Below are positions 16,773 through 26,452 of a stretch of 64,000 bases of DNA, in pieces. Position 1 is the stretch's first letter. Every line of letters starts with the position of its first letter. Under the pieces are notes generated by a model that did not search any database, was not told where the DNA came from, and worked only from the letters and a program-made list of their open reading frames with translations. Made by a program: the position numbers and the translations under genes. The DNA is from JABDIY01 sp963803875 (lineage in GTDB: Bacteria; Actinomycetota; Acidimicrobiia; Acidimicrobiales; SZUA-35). Location: contig CAWDOA010000016.1 of the NCBI GenBank assembly GCA_963803875.1, forward strand, positions 434,001 through 498,000, read 5' to 3'.

Positions 16773-17999
16773 TCAGCGCGCGGAAAGTGCCGCCTCGTTC
16801 ATTGCCGTGTCGATTCTGTGGAAGAGCGGCCGGGCGAAGAAAAGCAGCGACCCTACGACGGTGCCGGACACGACGTAGACCCACTGGGGTCCGAACCGCT
16901 CGGCGATGAAACCGCCGAACAATGCTCCCAGCGGTTGGAAGCTCCATGCAATGAACAGGTAGGCCGTCATCATCCGACCGAAGATCCGGTCGTCCACAAG
17001 TCGCTGGCGGACCGTTCCGCTGATCACGTTCCAGGTGGGATCCGACACCCCACCAAACAGCACGGCGAGTACTGCCATCGGAACCAGGGTCGAGAAGCCG
17101 AAGATGAACGCCTGTAGAGAGAATGCGATGACGCTCACCTTCATGCTCGTCCCGTGGCTGGTCTTCTTCACAAGGGCCAGCACGAAGAACGACATGGTGA
17201 CCGAGGCGACGGCATCACCGGTGAGAAGCAGTCCGTATTGGAACTCGCTCAGACCGAACCGCTCCGTGGCCAGAATCACGAAGATCGCGTTGCCAGCTTC
17301 ACCAACGAAGGCGAAAGCGGCCACCGTGAGAGCGAGGGGCCGGAGCACCCGGTGGCCCCACACGTACGTGAGCCCGCTCATCATCTGCTCGACGAAGGAT
17401 CCAGCATCGGGGTCGATCTCGGGTTTGAAGGTGCCCCGCAGGTTGGCCAGCAGACCCACGGTGCCCACGTAGAGAGCTGCCGCTGCGAAGAATGGGATCG
17501 ACGGGTCGAGCTGGAACAAGAATGCACCTACCGGCGGGCCGATGAACATGTTGGAGACGGTCTCGCTCGCTCGGAGTCGACTGTTGGCTACTTCCAAATG
17601 GTTCGTACTGACCACATCCCGGACAACAGCCGGCAGGCCTCCGTCGGTCAGTACCTCGCCCATCCCGACCACGAATGCCCCGGAGGCGAGGAGGAGGATT
17701 GAGGCGTGATCGGCCACCACGGAGAGGCCGATTCCGACCAGGGCAGCGGCTCGTGCCAGCTGGGCGATCATCGCAAGATGACGCCGGTCGAAACGATCGA
17801 TCAGAACCCCGGCCGGCAGCCCGATCACCAGAAACGGAAGAAAACGGAATGCGGCGACCAGCGCGACCAGCCGGGCGTCGTCGGTGAGCGTGATCGCCAG
17901 CAACGGAAAACCGACCAAGGTGAGGCCGTCGCCGAGGTTTGAAGTGGTGAAGGCCGACCACAGAGCCCAGAACCTCTGTCCCAACGCCGAGTCTCTCAC
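16773..17999 (-). CDS. MFS transporter, MFS_3-like
   Basis: The 408-residue protein has about 12 membrane helices; motif A appears as PAGVLIDRFDRRHLAMIAQ at about residues 58-76. The N-terminal RFWALWSAFTTSNLGDGL is typical of MFS_3 efflux proteins. It starts at GTG 17999 with TAGGCT six bases upstream. Third MFS carrier in 7 kb; the substrate is unknown. Confidence 0.82.
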   Translation of the reverse strand: MRDSALGQRFWALWSAFTTSNLGDGLTLVGFPLLAITLTDDARLVALVAAFRFLPFLVIGLPAGVLIDRFDRRHLAMIAQLARAAALVGIGLSVVADHASILLLASGAFVVGMGEVLTDGGLPAVVRDVVSTNHLEVANSRLRASETVSNMFIGPPVGAFLFQLDPSIPFFAAAALYVGTVGLLANLRGTFKPEIDPDAGSFVEQMMSGLTYVWGHRVLRPLALTVAAFAFVGEAGNAIFVILATERFGLSEFQYGLLLTGDAVASVTMSFFVLALVKKTSHGTSMKVSVIAFSLQAFIFGFSTLVPMAVLAVLFGGVSDPTWNVISGTVRQRLVDDRIFGRMMTAYLFIAWSFQPLGALFGGFIAERFGPQWVYVVSGTVVGSLLFFARPLFHRIDTAMNEAALSAR

Positions 18000-18005
18000 C
18001 GCCCG

Positions 18006-18011
18006 AGCCTA
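18006..18011 (-). promoter_or_regulatory. -10 element of MFS gene 16773-17999
   Basis: TAGGCT on the minus strand, six bases before GTG 17999; leaderless layout. Confidence 0.45.
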
Positions 18012-18096
18012 GGGCTCATGGGGGACCCGGTGCATGACAAATCCACCGGCGTTGACCGGGTCACCTCGGTCGAACGCCTCGGGCACGCTTGGACTT

Positions 18097-19489
18097 CTAC
18101 GTGAGGAAAAGGCGTCCGTCGGCTTCGGTTACCGGCCGAACTCCGAGGGGCTGGCGGATCGGCTTGCGGGTCGGTTCCCCGGTGCGCAGGTCGAACCGTC
18201 CGTTGTGTTTGGGGCATTCGAGTTCACACCCAAGAACCAAGCCGGTGGCGAGATCGGCCGCCCCGTGTGTGCACATTCGATCGGCCAGGATGTGGTCACC
18301 GTCCTCGGTTCGGGCCAGAACGAAATCGACCCCGTCGATCCGCACCGGGCGTAGCGCGCCAGGTGCCAGGTCGGCCGGTCCGAGGTCGGTTCGCCCGCTG
18401 TCGCCGGCCCAATCGGTTACCTGAACGATCTGGGCCCGTTTCCCGGGAACATCGGGAATCTGTCGATCGGGGATCTCCCAGTCGGGGTCGACACTCTGGT
18501 GCTTGAAGGCGTCGATGATCTCGGCGTAGGCATGCCACGTGCTGGGATTTGGCGGCACGAGCTGGTCCTTGATTTCCTCGTGTAGTTGGGGCAGCGAGTA
18601 GTAGGGAACCGATGGAAACATGTGGTGTTCCACGTGGTAGTTCATGTTCAGATACAGGAACCGAAAGACGGGGTTCATCAGAACGGTGCGGGTGGAGTAC
18701 CGATGGTCGAGAACATTCTCTTGGAGGCCTGCGTGCTGGGTGACGCCGAAGAAGATGTAGAACCACGCGCCGTACAGCGTGGGTCCGCCCACATACAGCA
18801 CCGGCCAGACGGTCCGCGTCGCCAGGGAGAGCGCTATGGCTCCAAACCAAATGAGGGTATAGACGCGGGCGTCTCGGATCAGCCGCCGGTGATCCTCGGG
18901 CGGGACCAACTCCAGTGTGTTCTCATCAAGCTGACCAAAGGCAGTCCGAGCCGTGTTGACCATGCCCAATGGTCCGTTCTTCACGTTGCTGAACAACATG
19001 CGCCGCGGCACCGAACGACGGGGGCCTCGGGAACACGATCTCGGCATCCCGTCCTCGGATGATCGTGTCGGTGTGGTGGCGGAAGTGGGACCAGCGCCAG
19101 AAGAGAGCCTGGCGATTGAGCATGAAGCTGGCCGGGTAGTAGAACACGTCGTTCAGGAAGTTCGACTTGAACGCCGTGCCATGCCCACATTCGTGCCAGC
19201 GGGCATCTGATGCGCCGCCGGTCAGCGCGCCGTAGAGGAGGAACGCCGGAATCGCCCACCACGAGTCGCGAACGTTCCATGCCAGTACCCCAGATGCAAC
19301 GATCAGTCCGATCCACAATGCCATGTCGATCGCTGCCCGCCCGTTGGACCGGGCCGACAGTTCGGCAAGCCGTTTCGGATCGATGTCAGCCTGGAACCAA
19401 CGACCATTGGCCATGCCGTTCGTCAACGCGGCAGCAGATTCGGCACCTCGCAGCGAGTAGTCCCGGTGCGTCATCTGAACGGCAGTCAC
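18097..19489 (-). CDS. fatty-acid-desaturase-type di-iron enzyme fused to Rieske ferredoxin (MocD-MocE-like), frameshifted
   Basis: Membrane di-iron histidine boxes are visible: WHECGHGTAF, HFRHHTDTI and YHVEHHMFPSVPYY. A C-terminal Rieske domain follows with CTHGAADL and CPKHNGRFDL (CxH...CxxH). The arrangement resembles rhizopine oxygenase MocD with MocE ferredoxin in one chain, so electrons may pass directly to the di-iron site. The frame breaks near 19000-19015, between PRPPSFGA and MLFSNVKNG; a single indel restores about 464 residues. Start GTG 19489 with TACGAT seven bases upstream. The substrate is unknown: alkane, lipid, or methoxy/methylamino compound. Confidence 0.8.
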
Positions 19490-19496
19490 GATTCAG

Positions 19497-19502
19497 ATCG
19501 TA
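19497..19502 (-). promoter_or_regulatory. -10 element of desaturase-Rieske gene
   Basis: TACGAT on the minus strand, seven bases before GTG 19489. Confidence 0.45.
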
Positions 19503-19768
19503 GTTGGGCTGGCCGTTGTGCTCACACGCAACGATTCATCTGCACAGTCGGGATGTGAACCCCGAACAACGTTCGTGACGCCTCGAGGCTTCTGTTGGTG
19601 GGGTCGGGCCAGCGTTTCAGTGAGGAGGTCGCGGGCCGGGGTGAAAGCCTTCGCACTACCTAGACTCCGAACATTGAGTCTCTCACTTCGCACGCCCGTC
19701 ATCTACGGACGCTGCTGGAAAACCCTGTCGTCTCCCTTGATCGAATCGCTGCGGCGATTTCGGTCGGG

Positions 19769-20479
19769 GTGGATCGGCACGCACCACCGGAGTTCGAGCC
19801 GCTTCAGACCATTGACGAACTGGCCGGTGATGCCCCTTCACCGAGGGATGCCACCGACGTCATGGGATACGTCTTCGGTGAACTCGGGTTTGCACCCAAC
19901 ACCTCCAATTACTATTCGCTGTCCAACTCGCTTCTGCACAAGGTGCTCGAACTCCGGCGAGGAAATCCGATTTCGCTGGCGATCGTTGCGATCGAGATCG
20001 GCAAGCGGATGGGAGTCGAATTGGTTCCGGTCGGGATGCCGGCTCATTTCCTCATCGGCCTGGCATCAGAGCCGGACGGTGCACCCAATCGATGGTTCGA
20101 CCCGTTTGCGGCGGGGCGCGAACTGCGAGCGTCCGATGCTCGTGAACTGTTTGACGCCATCACTCCCGCTGCGTCGGAATTCAGCGTGCTCATGCTGGGC
20201 GAGACTCCGCTCCCGTTCGTAGCCGGACGGGTCCTAGCCAACATCAAGAACGCGGCGGTCCGCTCGGGTGATATTCCTGCCTTCGTCGCGGCGAGCGAAC
20301 TGGTGCTGGGGCTGCCCGGATCGGGTGTGAACGAGTACAGAACGTTGGTTCGAGCGCTCGGCTCCAGTGGGCGCCACGACCGTGCGGTCGAAGTCTATGA
20401 ATGGCTGGCCGAGAACGATCCCGAGCATGAACTGGAACACCGGCGGGCCCTCACCCGGCACGCCGCCAGCCGCAATTGA
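19769..20479 (+). CDS. SirB1-family transglutaminase-like / TPR protein
   Basis: From GTG 19769 the product is 236 residues. SNSLLHKVLELRRGNPISLAIVAIEIGKRMGVELVPVGMPAHFLIG is the Transglut_core2 (SirB1) signature, including the histidine; the C-terminus resembles a TPR-like helical pair. In this family the usual catalytic cysteine is often missing, and none is seen at the start of the core here. Coding character continues in frame up to about 19673 (TSHARHLRTLLENPVVSLD) without ATG/GTG, so the true start may be further upstream or masked by an indel. Function unknown. Confidence 0.72.
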   Translation: MDRHAPPEFEPLQTIDELAGDAPSPRDATDVMGYVFGELGFAPNTSNYYSLSNSLLHKVLELRRGNPISLAIVAIEIGKRMGVELVPVGMPAHFLIGLASEPDGAPNRWFDPFAAGRELRASDARELFDAITPAASEFSVLMLGETPLPFVAGRVLANIKNAAVRSGDIPAFVAASELVLGLPGSGVNEYRTLVRALGSSGRHDRAVEVYEWLAENDPEHELEHRRALTRHAASRN

Positions 20480-20489
20480 CGTTTCCGGG

Positions 20490-20681
20490 CTAGTCACCGG
20501 CGACGAAGTAGGTCCAGTTGCCGGCTCTGTCGATTCCGGTCCGGTAGCCGATGTAACCGATTTCTTCGTAGAACTCGAAGTCGCCCTCGCTGTATCCAAG
20601 CTCGACCAAGTGGGGGGAGTCGTGGGAGCGGCCGCGGTCGTAGGCATTGAGTTCTCGGCCACGTCGATTCCGACGGTTCAC
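20490..20681 (-). CDS. small hypothetical protein downstream of gpsA
   Basis: The 63-residue product is rich in tyrosine and acidic residues (GYSEGDFEFYEEIGYIGYRTG, ending NWTYFVAGD). It lies 16 bases after gpsA in the same direction and so is probably co-transcribed. No family is recognised. The amino-acid composition looks like a real small globular protein. Confidence is moderate. Confidence 0.45.
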   Translation of the reverse strand: MNRRNRRGRELNAYDRGRSHDSPHLVELGYSEGDFEFYEEIGYIGYRTGIDRAGNWTYFVAGD

Positions 20682-20697
20682 AGGAACACGTCGACGA

Positions 20698-21708
20698 CTA
20701 TTGCCGTTCGTCCTTGAGGTCGCGCGCCATCAGTTCCAGGGCGGCCTTCCTCGGGTCTTTGTCTTCGTACACGACCTGGTAGAGCTGGTCAGCGATGGGC
20801 ATCTCGACGCCGACGGACTGGGCGAGCTTATTCACCGCCAAGGTGGTTTTGACGCCTTCTGCCACCATTTCCATTTCGGCGAGGATGTCGTCGATATGGC
20901 GGCCCCGACCGAGCGCGACGCCGACAGAGCGGTTGCGCGACAGCCCCCCAGTGCAAGTGAGGATGAGGTCGCCGACGCCCGACAACCCGGCGAATGTGAG
21001 CGGGTCGCCACCGAGCGCAACACCAAGTCGGGTGATTTCGGCGATCCCGCGTGTAATCAACGCTGCCATGCTGTTGTGGCCATAACGCAGGCCTTCGACG
21101 ATGCCGGCGGCGATGGCGATGACGTTCTTCAACGCCCCGCCGAGCTCGACGCTGAGGATGTCGTCGCTGGCGTAGACCCGGAATGTGGGCGTGGCGAACA
21201 GCTCTTGGATGCGATGGGCGTTCTCGATATTCCGGCTGGCTGTCACCACCGCGGTGGGATGCCCAGCGGCGACCTCGCGGGCGAACGATGGGCCGGAGAG
21301 TGCGACGATCCCTTCAACGACAGGGCCTCCGATCGCCTCGCCGAGAATATCGTTGGGGGTCATCAGGGTGTCCACCTCGATGCCCTTGGACACCGTGACC
21401 AGTTGGGCATTGGCGTCGATGTGAGCAGCGACCGGACTGAACACCTTGCGGATGAACTGGGTCGGCACGGCGTTGACGATCACCTCGGCGTTCGCGAGCG
21501 CGCCCGGCAGGTCAACGGTCGCCGCAAGGTCCTCGGACAGAACGATGCCAGACAGGAACGTGTCGTTCTCTCGGGCGGTGTTGATGCCGGTGACGACCTC
21601 GTCTTCGCGAGCCCAGATCGTCGTCGGTACTCCCTTGGCGGCAAGCAGATTCGCCACCGCAGTTCCCCACGATCCACCTCCAACCACCAGCGTTCTCGGT
21701 TCAGCCAT
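20698..21708 (-). CDS. gpsA: NAD(P)H-dependent glycerol-3-phosphate dehydrogenase
   Basis: The protein is 336 residues, normal for the family. It has VVGGGSWGTAVANLLA (GxGxxG), VSKGIE, ALSGPSFAREVAAGHPTAVV, and the catalytic lysine in VELGGALKNVIAIAAGI, plus GLSGVGDLILTCTGGLSRNR. It reduces dihydroxyacetone phosphate to sn-glycerol 3-phosphate for phospholipid synthesis in the cytoplasm. It is intact, in contrast to its neighbours hemB and hemL. A 376-codon open frame on the opposite strand is a codon-bias shadow. Confidence 0.96.
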   Translation of the reverse strand: MAEPRTLVVGGGSWGTAVANLLAAKGVPTTIWAREDEVVTGINTARENDTFLSGIVLSEDLAATVDLPGALANAEVIVNAVPTQFIRKVFSPVAAHIDANAQLVTVSKGIEVDTLMTPNDILGEAIGGPVVEGIVALSGPSFAREVAAGHPTAVVTASRNIENAHRIQELFATPTFRVYASDDILSVELGGALKNVIAIAAGIVEGLRYGHNSMAALITRGIAEITRLGVALGGDPLTFAGLSGVGDLILTCTGGLSRNRSVGVALGRGRHIDDILAEMEMVAEGVKTTLAVNKLAQSVGVEMPIADQLYQVVYEDKDPRKAALELMARDLKDERQ

Positions 21709-21774
21709 TCACTGACAGTAGTCTGTCAACCCTCGAAACCATGCTTGGTTGGAACGGTGAATGGCGAGGGCGGT

Positions 21775-21780
21775 TAGCCT
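21775..21780 (+). promoter_or_regulatory. -10 element of hemB
   Basis: TAGCCT, six bases before the GTG at 21787; leaderless layout. Confidence 0.5.
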
Positions 21781-21786
21781 GGCGTC

Positions 21787-22799
21787 GTGTTCCCCCAACG
21801 CAGACTGCGCCGAATGCGCCGCACGGAGGCTCTCCGGCGGATGGTGGCCGAAACTGCTCTCACCGTCGACGATTTGATCGCTCCGCTTTTCGTCAGCGAG
21901 ACGCTGACCGAACCCCGTGAGATCCCGTCGCTGCCGGGCGTGGTGCAGCACACCCAGGACTCCCTGCGGGCCGAAGTCGCTCGGCTCGCCGGACTCGGTG
22001 TACCAGCGGTGATTCTCTTCGGCCTTCCCGAGACGAAGGACGCCACCGGGTCCGAAGCCGCAAACCCCGCCGGCGTGGTGCAGGTGGCGTTGTCGAACCT
22101 TCGAGCCGACCTGGGCGACGAGATCGTTCTGATCGCTGACCTCTGCGTGGACGAGTACACCGACCACGGCCACTGCGGAATCGTTACCGGCCGACGGCGC
22201 TGTCGACAACGACGCAACCCTCGAGACTGTACGCCGACATAGCGGTTGCCCAGGCCGAAGCCGGCGCCGACATCTGCGCACCGTCGGGAATGATGGACGG
22301 ACAGGTGCTGGCCATCCGTGACGCTCTCGACGGCGAAGATCACACCGAGGTGGCGATCATGGCCTACGCCGCCAAGTACGCCAGCTCCTTCTACGGTCCG
22401 TTCCGGGACGCGGTCGATGTGACCATCGCCGATGGGGGCAATCGAAAGGGCTATCAGCAGGACTATCGGAACGGCCGAGAGGCGATCGAAGAGATCACGT
22501 TCGATCTGTCCGAGGGTGCTGACATGGTGATGGTGAAACCGGCTCTCGCCTATCTCGACATCGTCGCCGCCGCACGAGCCATCACGAACGTCCCAGTCGC
22601 CGCCTATCACGTCAGCGGCGAGTACGCGATGGTCAAAGCGGCCGCCGCCAACGGATGGATCGACGGCGACGCAGCGATGTTCGAGATCCTGACCAGCATC
22701 AAACGAGCCGGCGCTGATCTGATTCTCACCTACTTCGCCGGCGAGATCGCCGAGGCGTTGGCGCATGACCGAAGCCACTGCGATGACCCCGACCGATGA
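21787..22799 (+). CDS. hemB: delta-aminolevulinic acid dehydratase (porphobilinogen synthase), frameshifted
   Basis: The frame starts RRLRRMRRTEALRRMVAET and shows ADLCVDEYTDHGHCGI. It then breaks near 22188 (extra G in GTTACCGGCC) and again near 22230 (extra G in GAGACTGTACGCC). The second part holds GADICAPSGMMDGQV, MAYAAKYASSFYGPFRDA and the Schiff-base lysine in MVMVKPALAYLDI. The enzyme joins two 5-aminolevulinates into porphobilinogen in heme synthesis. Repair gives about 337 residues, normal length. As an essential gene with both halves conserved, the breaks are probably sequence errors. Its stop overlaps the hemL start. Confidence 0.93.
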
Positions 22800-24066
22800 A
22801 CTACTCCACCAACGAGGAAGCCTTCGAGGCCTCAAAGAAGGTGCTGGTCGGGGGAGTGAACAGCCCGGTTCGCAGTTTCGGTTCGGTCGGTGGAACCCCC
22901 TACGTCGTCGACCGGGCCGAAGGTGCCCACGTGTACGACCTCGAAGGCAACCGCTACATCGACTACGTGCAGAGCTACGGACCGTGCATCCTCGGGCACG
23001 CCCACCCTCGATGTGGTCGCCGCCATCACCGCAGGCCGCCCAGCGGGGGACCAGCTACGGAGCGCCGACCTCGGCGAATTGCGAGATGGCCGAACTGGTC
23101 GTCGAGCGTATCGACGGCCTGGAGATGCTCCGGATGACCTCCAGCGGCACTGAGGCCGCGATGTCGGCGATCCGTCTCGCTCGAGGCGTGACCGGCAGAA
23201 CCAAGATCGTCAAGTTCGACGGCAACTACCACGGTCATGTCGATGCGCTGCTCGCCGCCGCCGGCTCCGGTGTCGCCAACCAGGGCCTCAGCGGATCAGC
23301 CGGCGTTCCGGCTTCGGTCGTCGCCGACACGATGGTGTTGCCGTACAACCGGTGCCGACGCTGGCCGACGACGTCGCAGTCGTCGCGGTCGAACCCATCG
23401 CCGCCAACATGGGACTCGTACCGCCGTTGCCGGGGTTTCTTCAAGGGCTTCGGGACGAGTGCGATCGGGTGGGAGCGATGCTCCTGTTCGACGAGGTGAT
23501 CACCGGTTTCCGTTTCGGCTATCGGCGGCGCTATCGAATGGTCCGGGGTCACCCCTGACGTCTGGGCCTTCGGAAAGGTCATCGGCGGCGGTCTGCCGGT
23601 CGGTGCGTTCGGAGGCTCCCGAGACGTGATGAGCTCACGTCGCTCCGCTCGGTCCGGTCTATCAGGGGGGCACCCTGTCAGCGGGAATCCACTCGCCGTG
23701 GCCGCCGGGCTCGCGACCCTCGAGCTGCTCGACCGGGCGGCCTATGTCGACCTCGACCGCCAAGGCGGAGAGGCTCGCCGAGGGGATCGAGCTGCGTTCG
23801 CCTCCACCGATGTCCCTGTTCAGGTGCCACAGGTCGGCCCTCTGCTCGGGTTCTTCTTCGCCGACGAGTCCCGTGGTCGACAACGACGGGCGCAACGGCA
23901 TCGGCCCAGACCGGACCACTTCGCGCCGCTGTTCCACGCACTGTCGGCCCACGGAGTTGCGCTGGCACCCGGACCGTACGAGATCATGTTCCCCAGCCTG
24001 GCCCACACAGATGAGGTGCTGGATCGCACGATCGATGCCTTCCACACCGCCGCAGCGTCACTCTGA
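22796..24066 (+). CDS. hemL: glutamate-1-semialdehyde 2,1-aminomutase, heavily frameshifted
   Basis: It begins at ATG 22796, overlapping the hemB stop. Conserved blocks are KKVLVGGVNSPVRSFG, RYIDYVQSYGPCILGHAHP, TSSGTEAAMSAIRLARG, DGNYHGHVD, LLFDEVITGFRFG, VIGGGLPVGAFGG (with PLP lysine) and SGNPLAVAAGLATLE. They are spread over all three frames. Breaks fall near 23005, 23028, 23350, 23522, 23635-23683, 23755, 23800, 23870 and 23915. The protein makes 5-aminolevulinate from glutamate-1-semialdehyde. Such indel density in an essential gene suggests poor base quality here rather than a pseudogene. Confidence 0.9.
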
Positions 24067-24124
24067 CCGAGCGCTCTGACTGGCGACCGAAGTTCCCGCC
24101 CCACGGGCGTATCGATCGCCAGTT

Positions 24125-24745
24125 CTACTCGTTGCCCTGCACCCGGCTCGCCTCGGGCAGATCTGCATCCAGTAGATCCCTCGCCTGTTGCGGCGAGATC
24201 GCGGTACAGAATTCACCATGCAGGCTGGCAACGCTGAGCTGGTGGACCACTTCGGGGTCGTGATCGACGCCGTCGGGTCCAACCCGATTCGTGGTGGCGC
24301 ACGCATCGGGAATGAGGTAGGTGTCGAAGCCGAGGTTGCCGGCCATTCGGGTGGTGGTTTCCACGCACATGTTGGTGAAGAACCCCACAATCACCAACCG
24401 TGAGATACCGGCGCGCCGCAACTCGATCTCCAGCGATGTGCCCACCCAACCGCTGTTGACGTCCTTTTCGATCACGATGTCGCCCACTGCCGGTTCGAAT
24501 CCGTCCTTCTGATCGCCGGTGGGAAGCGAGAACTTCAGTGGCGAGGCCTCCTCACGGGAGTCGTGTCGGGTGAAGACCACCGCACGACCCGCACTGCGAA
24601 AGGCGCGCAGCAGTGACGCCATCTCGGATTCTGCCTCGGGGTTGTTGCGACGCCCGGTTGGGCCACCCCAGTGTTCGAGCATGTCGACCCCCTTCTGCAC
24701 ATCGATGAGGAGGAGGGCGGTGTCCTTGCCGAACTGATCGATCAT
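24125..24745 (-). CDS. isochorismatase-family cysteine hydrolase
   Basis: This 206-residue alpha/beta hydrolase of the nicotinamidase/isochorismatase fold has the catalytic aspartate in ALLLIDVQKGVD, a lysine in VIEKDVNSGWVGTSLE, and the cysteine in VGFFTNMCVETTTRMAG. These form the D-K-C triad. The Zn-binding histidines of true nicotinamidases are not evident, so another amide substrate is likely. It is transcribed away from the neighbouring amidinotransferase-like gene. Confidence 0.85.
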   Translation of the reverse strand: MIDQFGKDTALLLIDVQKGVDMLEHWGGPTGRRNNPEAESEMASLLRAFRSAGRAVVFTRHDSREEASPLKFSLPTGDQKDGFEPAVGDIVIEKDVNSGWVGTSLEIELRRAGISRLVIVGFFTNMCVETTTRMAGNLGFDTYLIPDACATTNRVGPDGVDHDPEVVHQLSVASLHGEFCTAISPQQARDLLDADLPEASRVQGNE

Positions 24746-24807
24746 CGCTGGTCAAGGTAGATCGCAGCGGGTCGCTTTGTCGATCGGCGGATGCTACACA
24801 CACGGCC

Positions 24808-25674
24808 ATGAGTGGTGTGAGTTCGATGGCGGGTCGGCTGGGAAAGGTCGCAATGCGTCGTCCTGGCGCGATCCTGGGCGCTGACCCCGATGTGTGGCAC
24901 TACGCAAAGCCGATCGACCCGGACGCCCTGACCGCCCAGTACAACCACTTCGCCTCACTGGTGGAGAAGTCCGGTGCTGAGATCGTATGGCTACCCGATG
25001 ACCCCCTTGATGGTCTGGCCGACTCGGTGTTCACCTATGACCCTTCCTTCGTCTTCTCCGACGGTGCGGTGATCATGCACCCTGGCAAAGAACTACGGGT
25101 GCCCGAGGCAGAGCTCCATCGCCGTTTCTATGAGAGCAACAACATCCCGGTGATTGGCGAGATCACTGCTCCCGGCCTGATGGAGGGAGGGGACTGCTGC
25201 TTCCTCGACGCCACCACGATGGCTGTAGGCCGTGGATTCCGCACCAATCAAGAGGGCATCGATCAGCTTCGGGCGATCGTAGAACCTCGGGGGATCACGG
25301 TGGAGCAGTACGACCTGCCCTATTTGCACGGGCCAGATGCCTGCCTCCACCTCCTATCGGTGGTGAGCCCGCTCGACCATGATCTGGCCCTGGTGTACGC
25401 ACCATTACTTCCCACCGCCCTGTATCAGCGGATGGTTGAGATGGGATATGAGCTTCTGCATGCCCCCGCCGACGAGTTCGATGCGAGCCTGGGGTTGAAC
25501 CTCAACGTGCTCGCCACGTCGCCTCGACGCTGCATTGCAGTGGATGGATTTCCCACTACCCATGAACTCATGAGGGCCGCAGGGTGTGAGGTGGAGGTCT
25601 TCACCGCCGATGAACTGTGTTTGCCGTGTGAAGGTGGGCCCACCTGCCTCACCCGGCCCCTCGTGCGGGACTGA
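24808..25674 (+). CDS. amidinotransferase/dimethylargininase-family hydrolase
   Basis: The 288-residue product has the guanidino-group-modifying fold. Marks are DSVFTYDPSFVF near residues 72-83, EGGDCCF at about 131 (acidic substrate-binding pair), HGPDACLHLLSVV (catalytic His region) and the terminal GGPTCLTRPL with Cys280 as nucleophile. These match dimethylarginine dimethylaminohydrolases and related amidinohydrolases, which cleave methylated arginine or similar guanidines. The substrate is inferred. Its 3' end overlaps the next, converging gene by 26 bases. Confidence 0.83.
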   Translation: MSGVSSMAGRLGKVAMRRPGAILGADPDVWHYAKPIDPDALTAQYNHFASLVEKSGAEIVWLPDDPLDGLADSVFTYDPSFVFSDGAVIMHPGKELRVPEAELHRRFYESNNIPVIGEITAPGLMEGGDCCFLDATTMAVGRGFRTNQEGIDQLRAIVEPRGITVEQYDLPYLHGPDACLHLLSVVSPLDHDLALVYAPLLPTALYQRMVEMGYELLHAPADEFDASLGLNLNVLATSPRRCIAVDGFPTTHELMRAAGCEVEVFTADELCLPCEGGPTCLTRPLVRD

Positions 25675-26452
25675 CAGCCGCAGGATCGGGGCCGTTGGGG
25701 GTGCTGCCAGGGGTGTGTGGGGTGTGGTTTTTCGGGTTTTCCGTTGGGTTGGCGACTTTTCGGTTGAACACCTTGAGTTGCACGTTTCCGGATCGGGCGG
25801 ATCGGTGTTCGGCGAAGACGAGGTGTTGTTTGCCGAGGGTGTGTTGCCAGATCGCGGTGAGACGTTCTCGGGCTCGGGCGACGCAACGTTCGAGGTTGCG
25901 GCGAAGTTGTTCGCATCGTTTCCGGATCCGCCAGTTCGTGGTGGTGGGCAGAGAACCGGCGATCTGGTAGCGGCCCCAACCGGTGCGCTGGATCCGGCCC
26001 CGGTCGGTTTCGGTGTGGAGCGCATCGGAGATGGTTTTGCTGGCCCGGCCGGCCAGTTTGAACCCGGCATCGCCGACCGCGGTGATCAGATCGGCGATGC
26101 TGTGGTCGGTTTGATCGTGGTTGGCGAGATGATTGGTGAGCCAGTAGCGGAGATCCCTGCCGGTGAGCACCCGTTGATCGACGCCCTCGAATTGGAACCA
26201 GGGATCGTCGAGTTCGATGTTGTGGGTACCCGGTCCGATCGTGGTGGGGTCGGGTTGGGCGGCCCGTTCGCGGGGTGACCATGCGTACAGGTGCGGGTTG
26301 GCCTGCACCCATTGGGCTTGAAACCTCAGCAGTGCGTGTTCGATGCCCAACTGGTAGTGGATATCGGCAAACTGGTCATGGTCGTGGGGACTGAAAGTGA
26401 GGCTGGCCGAACCGGCCCGGGCAGGCCGTTCGGGGTTATTCAGTTGTGTCAT
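25649..26452 (-). CDS. hypothetical protein with winged-helix-like segment, HNH companion
   Basis: The 267-residue product starts at ATG 26452, inside the last 17 bases of the HNH gene, so the two are probably co-translated. The N-terminal part is rich in His, Gln and Trp (FADIHYQLGIEHALLRFQ). The middle carries GDAGFKLAGRASKTISDALHTE followed by RIQRTGWGRYQIAG, which reads like a helix-turn-helix plus wing. A basic region (NWRIRKRCEQLRRNLERCVARARERL) follows, and a Pro/Asn-rich tail. I do not know a named family. DNA binding is a structural guess. Confidence 0.55.
   Translation of the reverse strand: MTQLNNPERPARAGSASLTFSPHDHDQFADIHYQLGIEHALLRFQAQWVQANPHLYAWSPRERAAQPDPTTIGPGTHNIELDDPWFQFEGVDQRVLTGRDLRYWLTNHLANHDQTDHSIADLITAVGDAGFKLAGRASKTISDALHTETDRGRIQRTGWGRYQIAGSLPTTTNWRIRKRCEQLRRNLERCVARARERLTAIWQHTLGKQHLVFAEHRSARSGNVQLKVFNRKVANPTENPKNHTPHTPGSTPNGPDPAAVSPARGAG

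Noticed and set aside
20647..21777. 376-codon open frame opposite gpsA
   Set aside because: It is antisense to a fully conserved gene, has no family features and reflects GC-rich codon bias.
21787..24066. hemB and hemL as true pseudogenes or programmed frameshifts
   Set aside because: Too many shifts, no slippery-site pattern, and all catalytic blocks are conserved; error is simpler.
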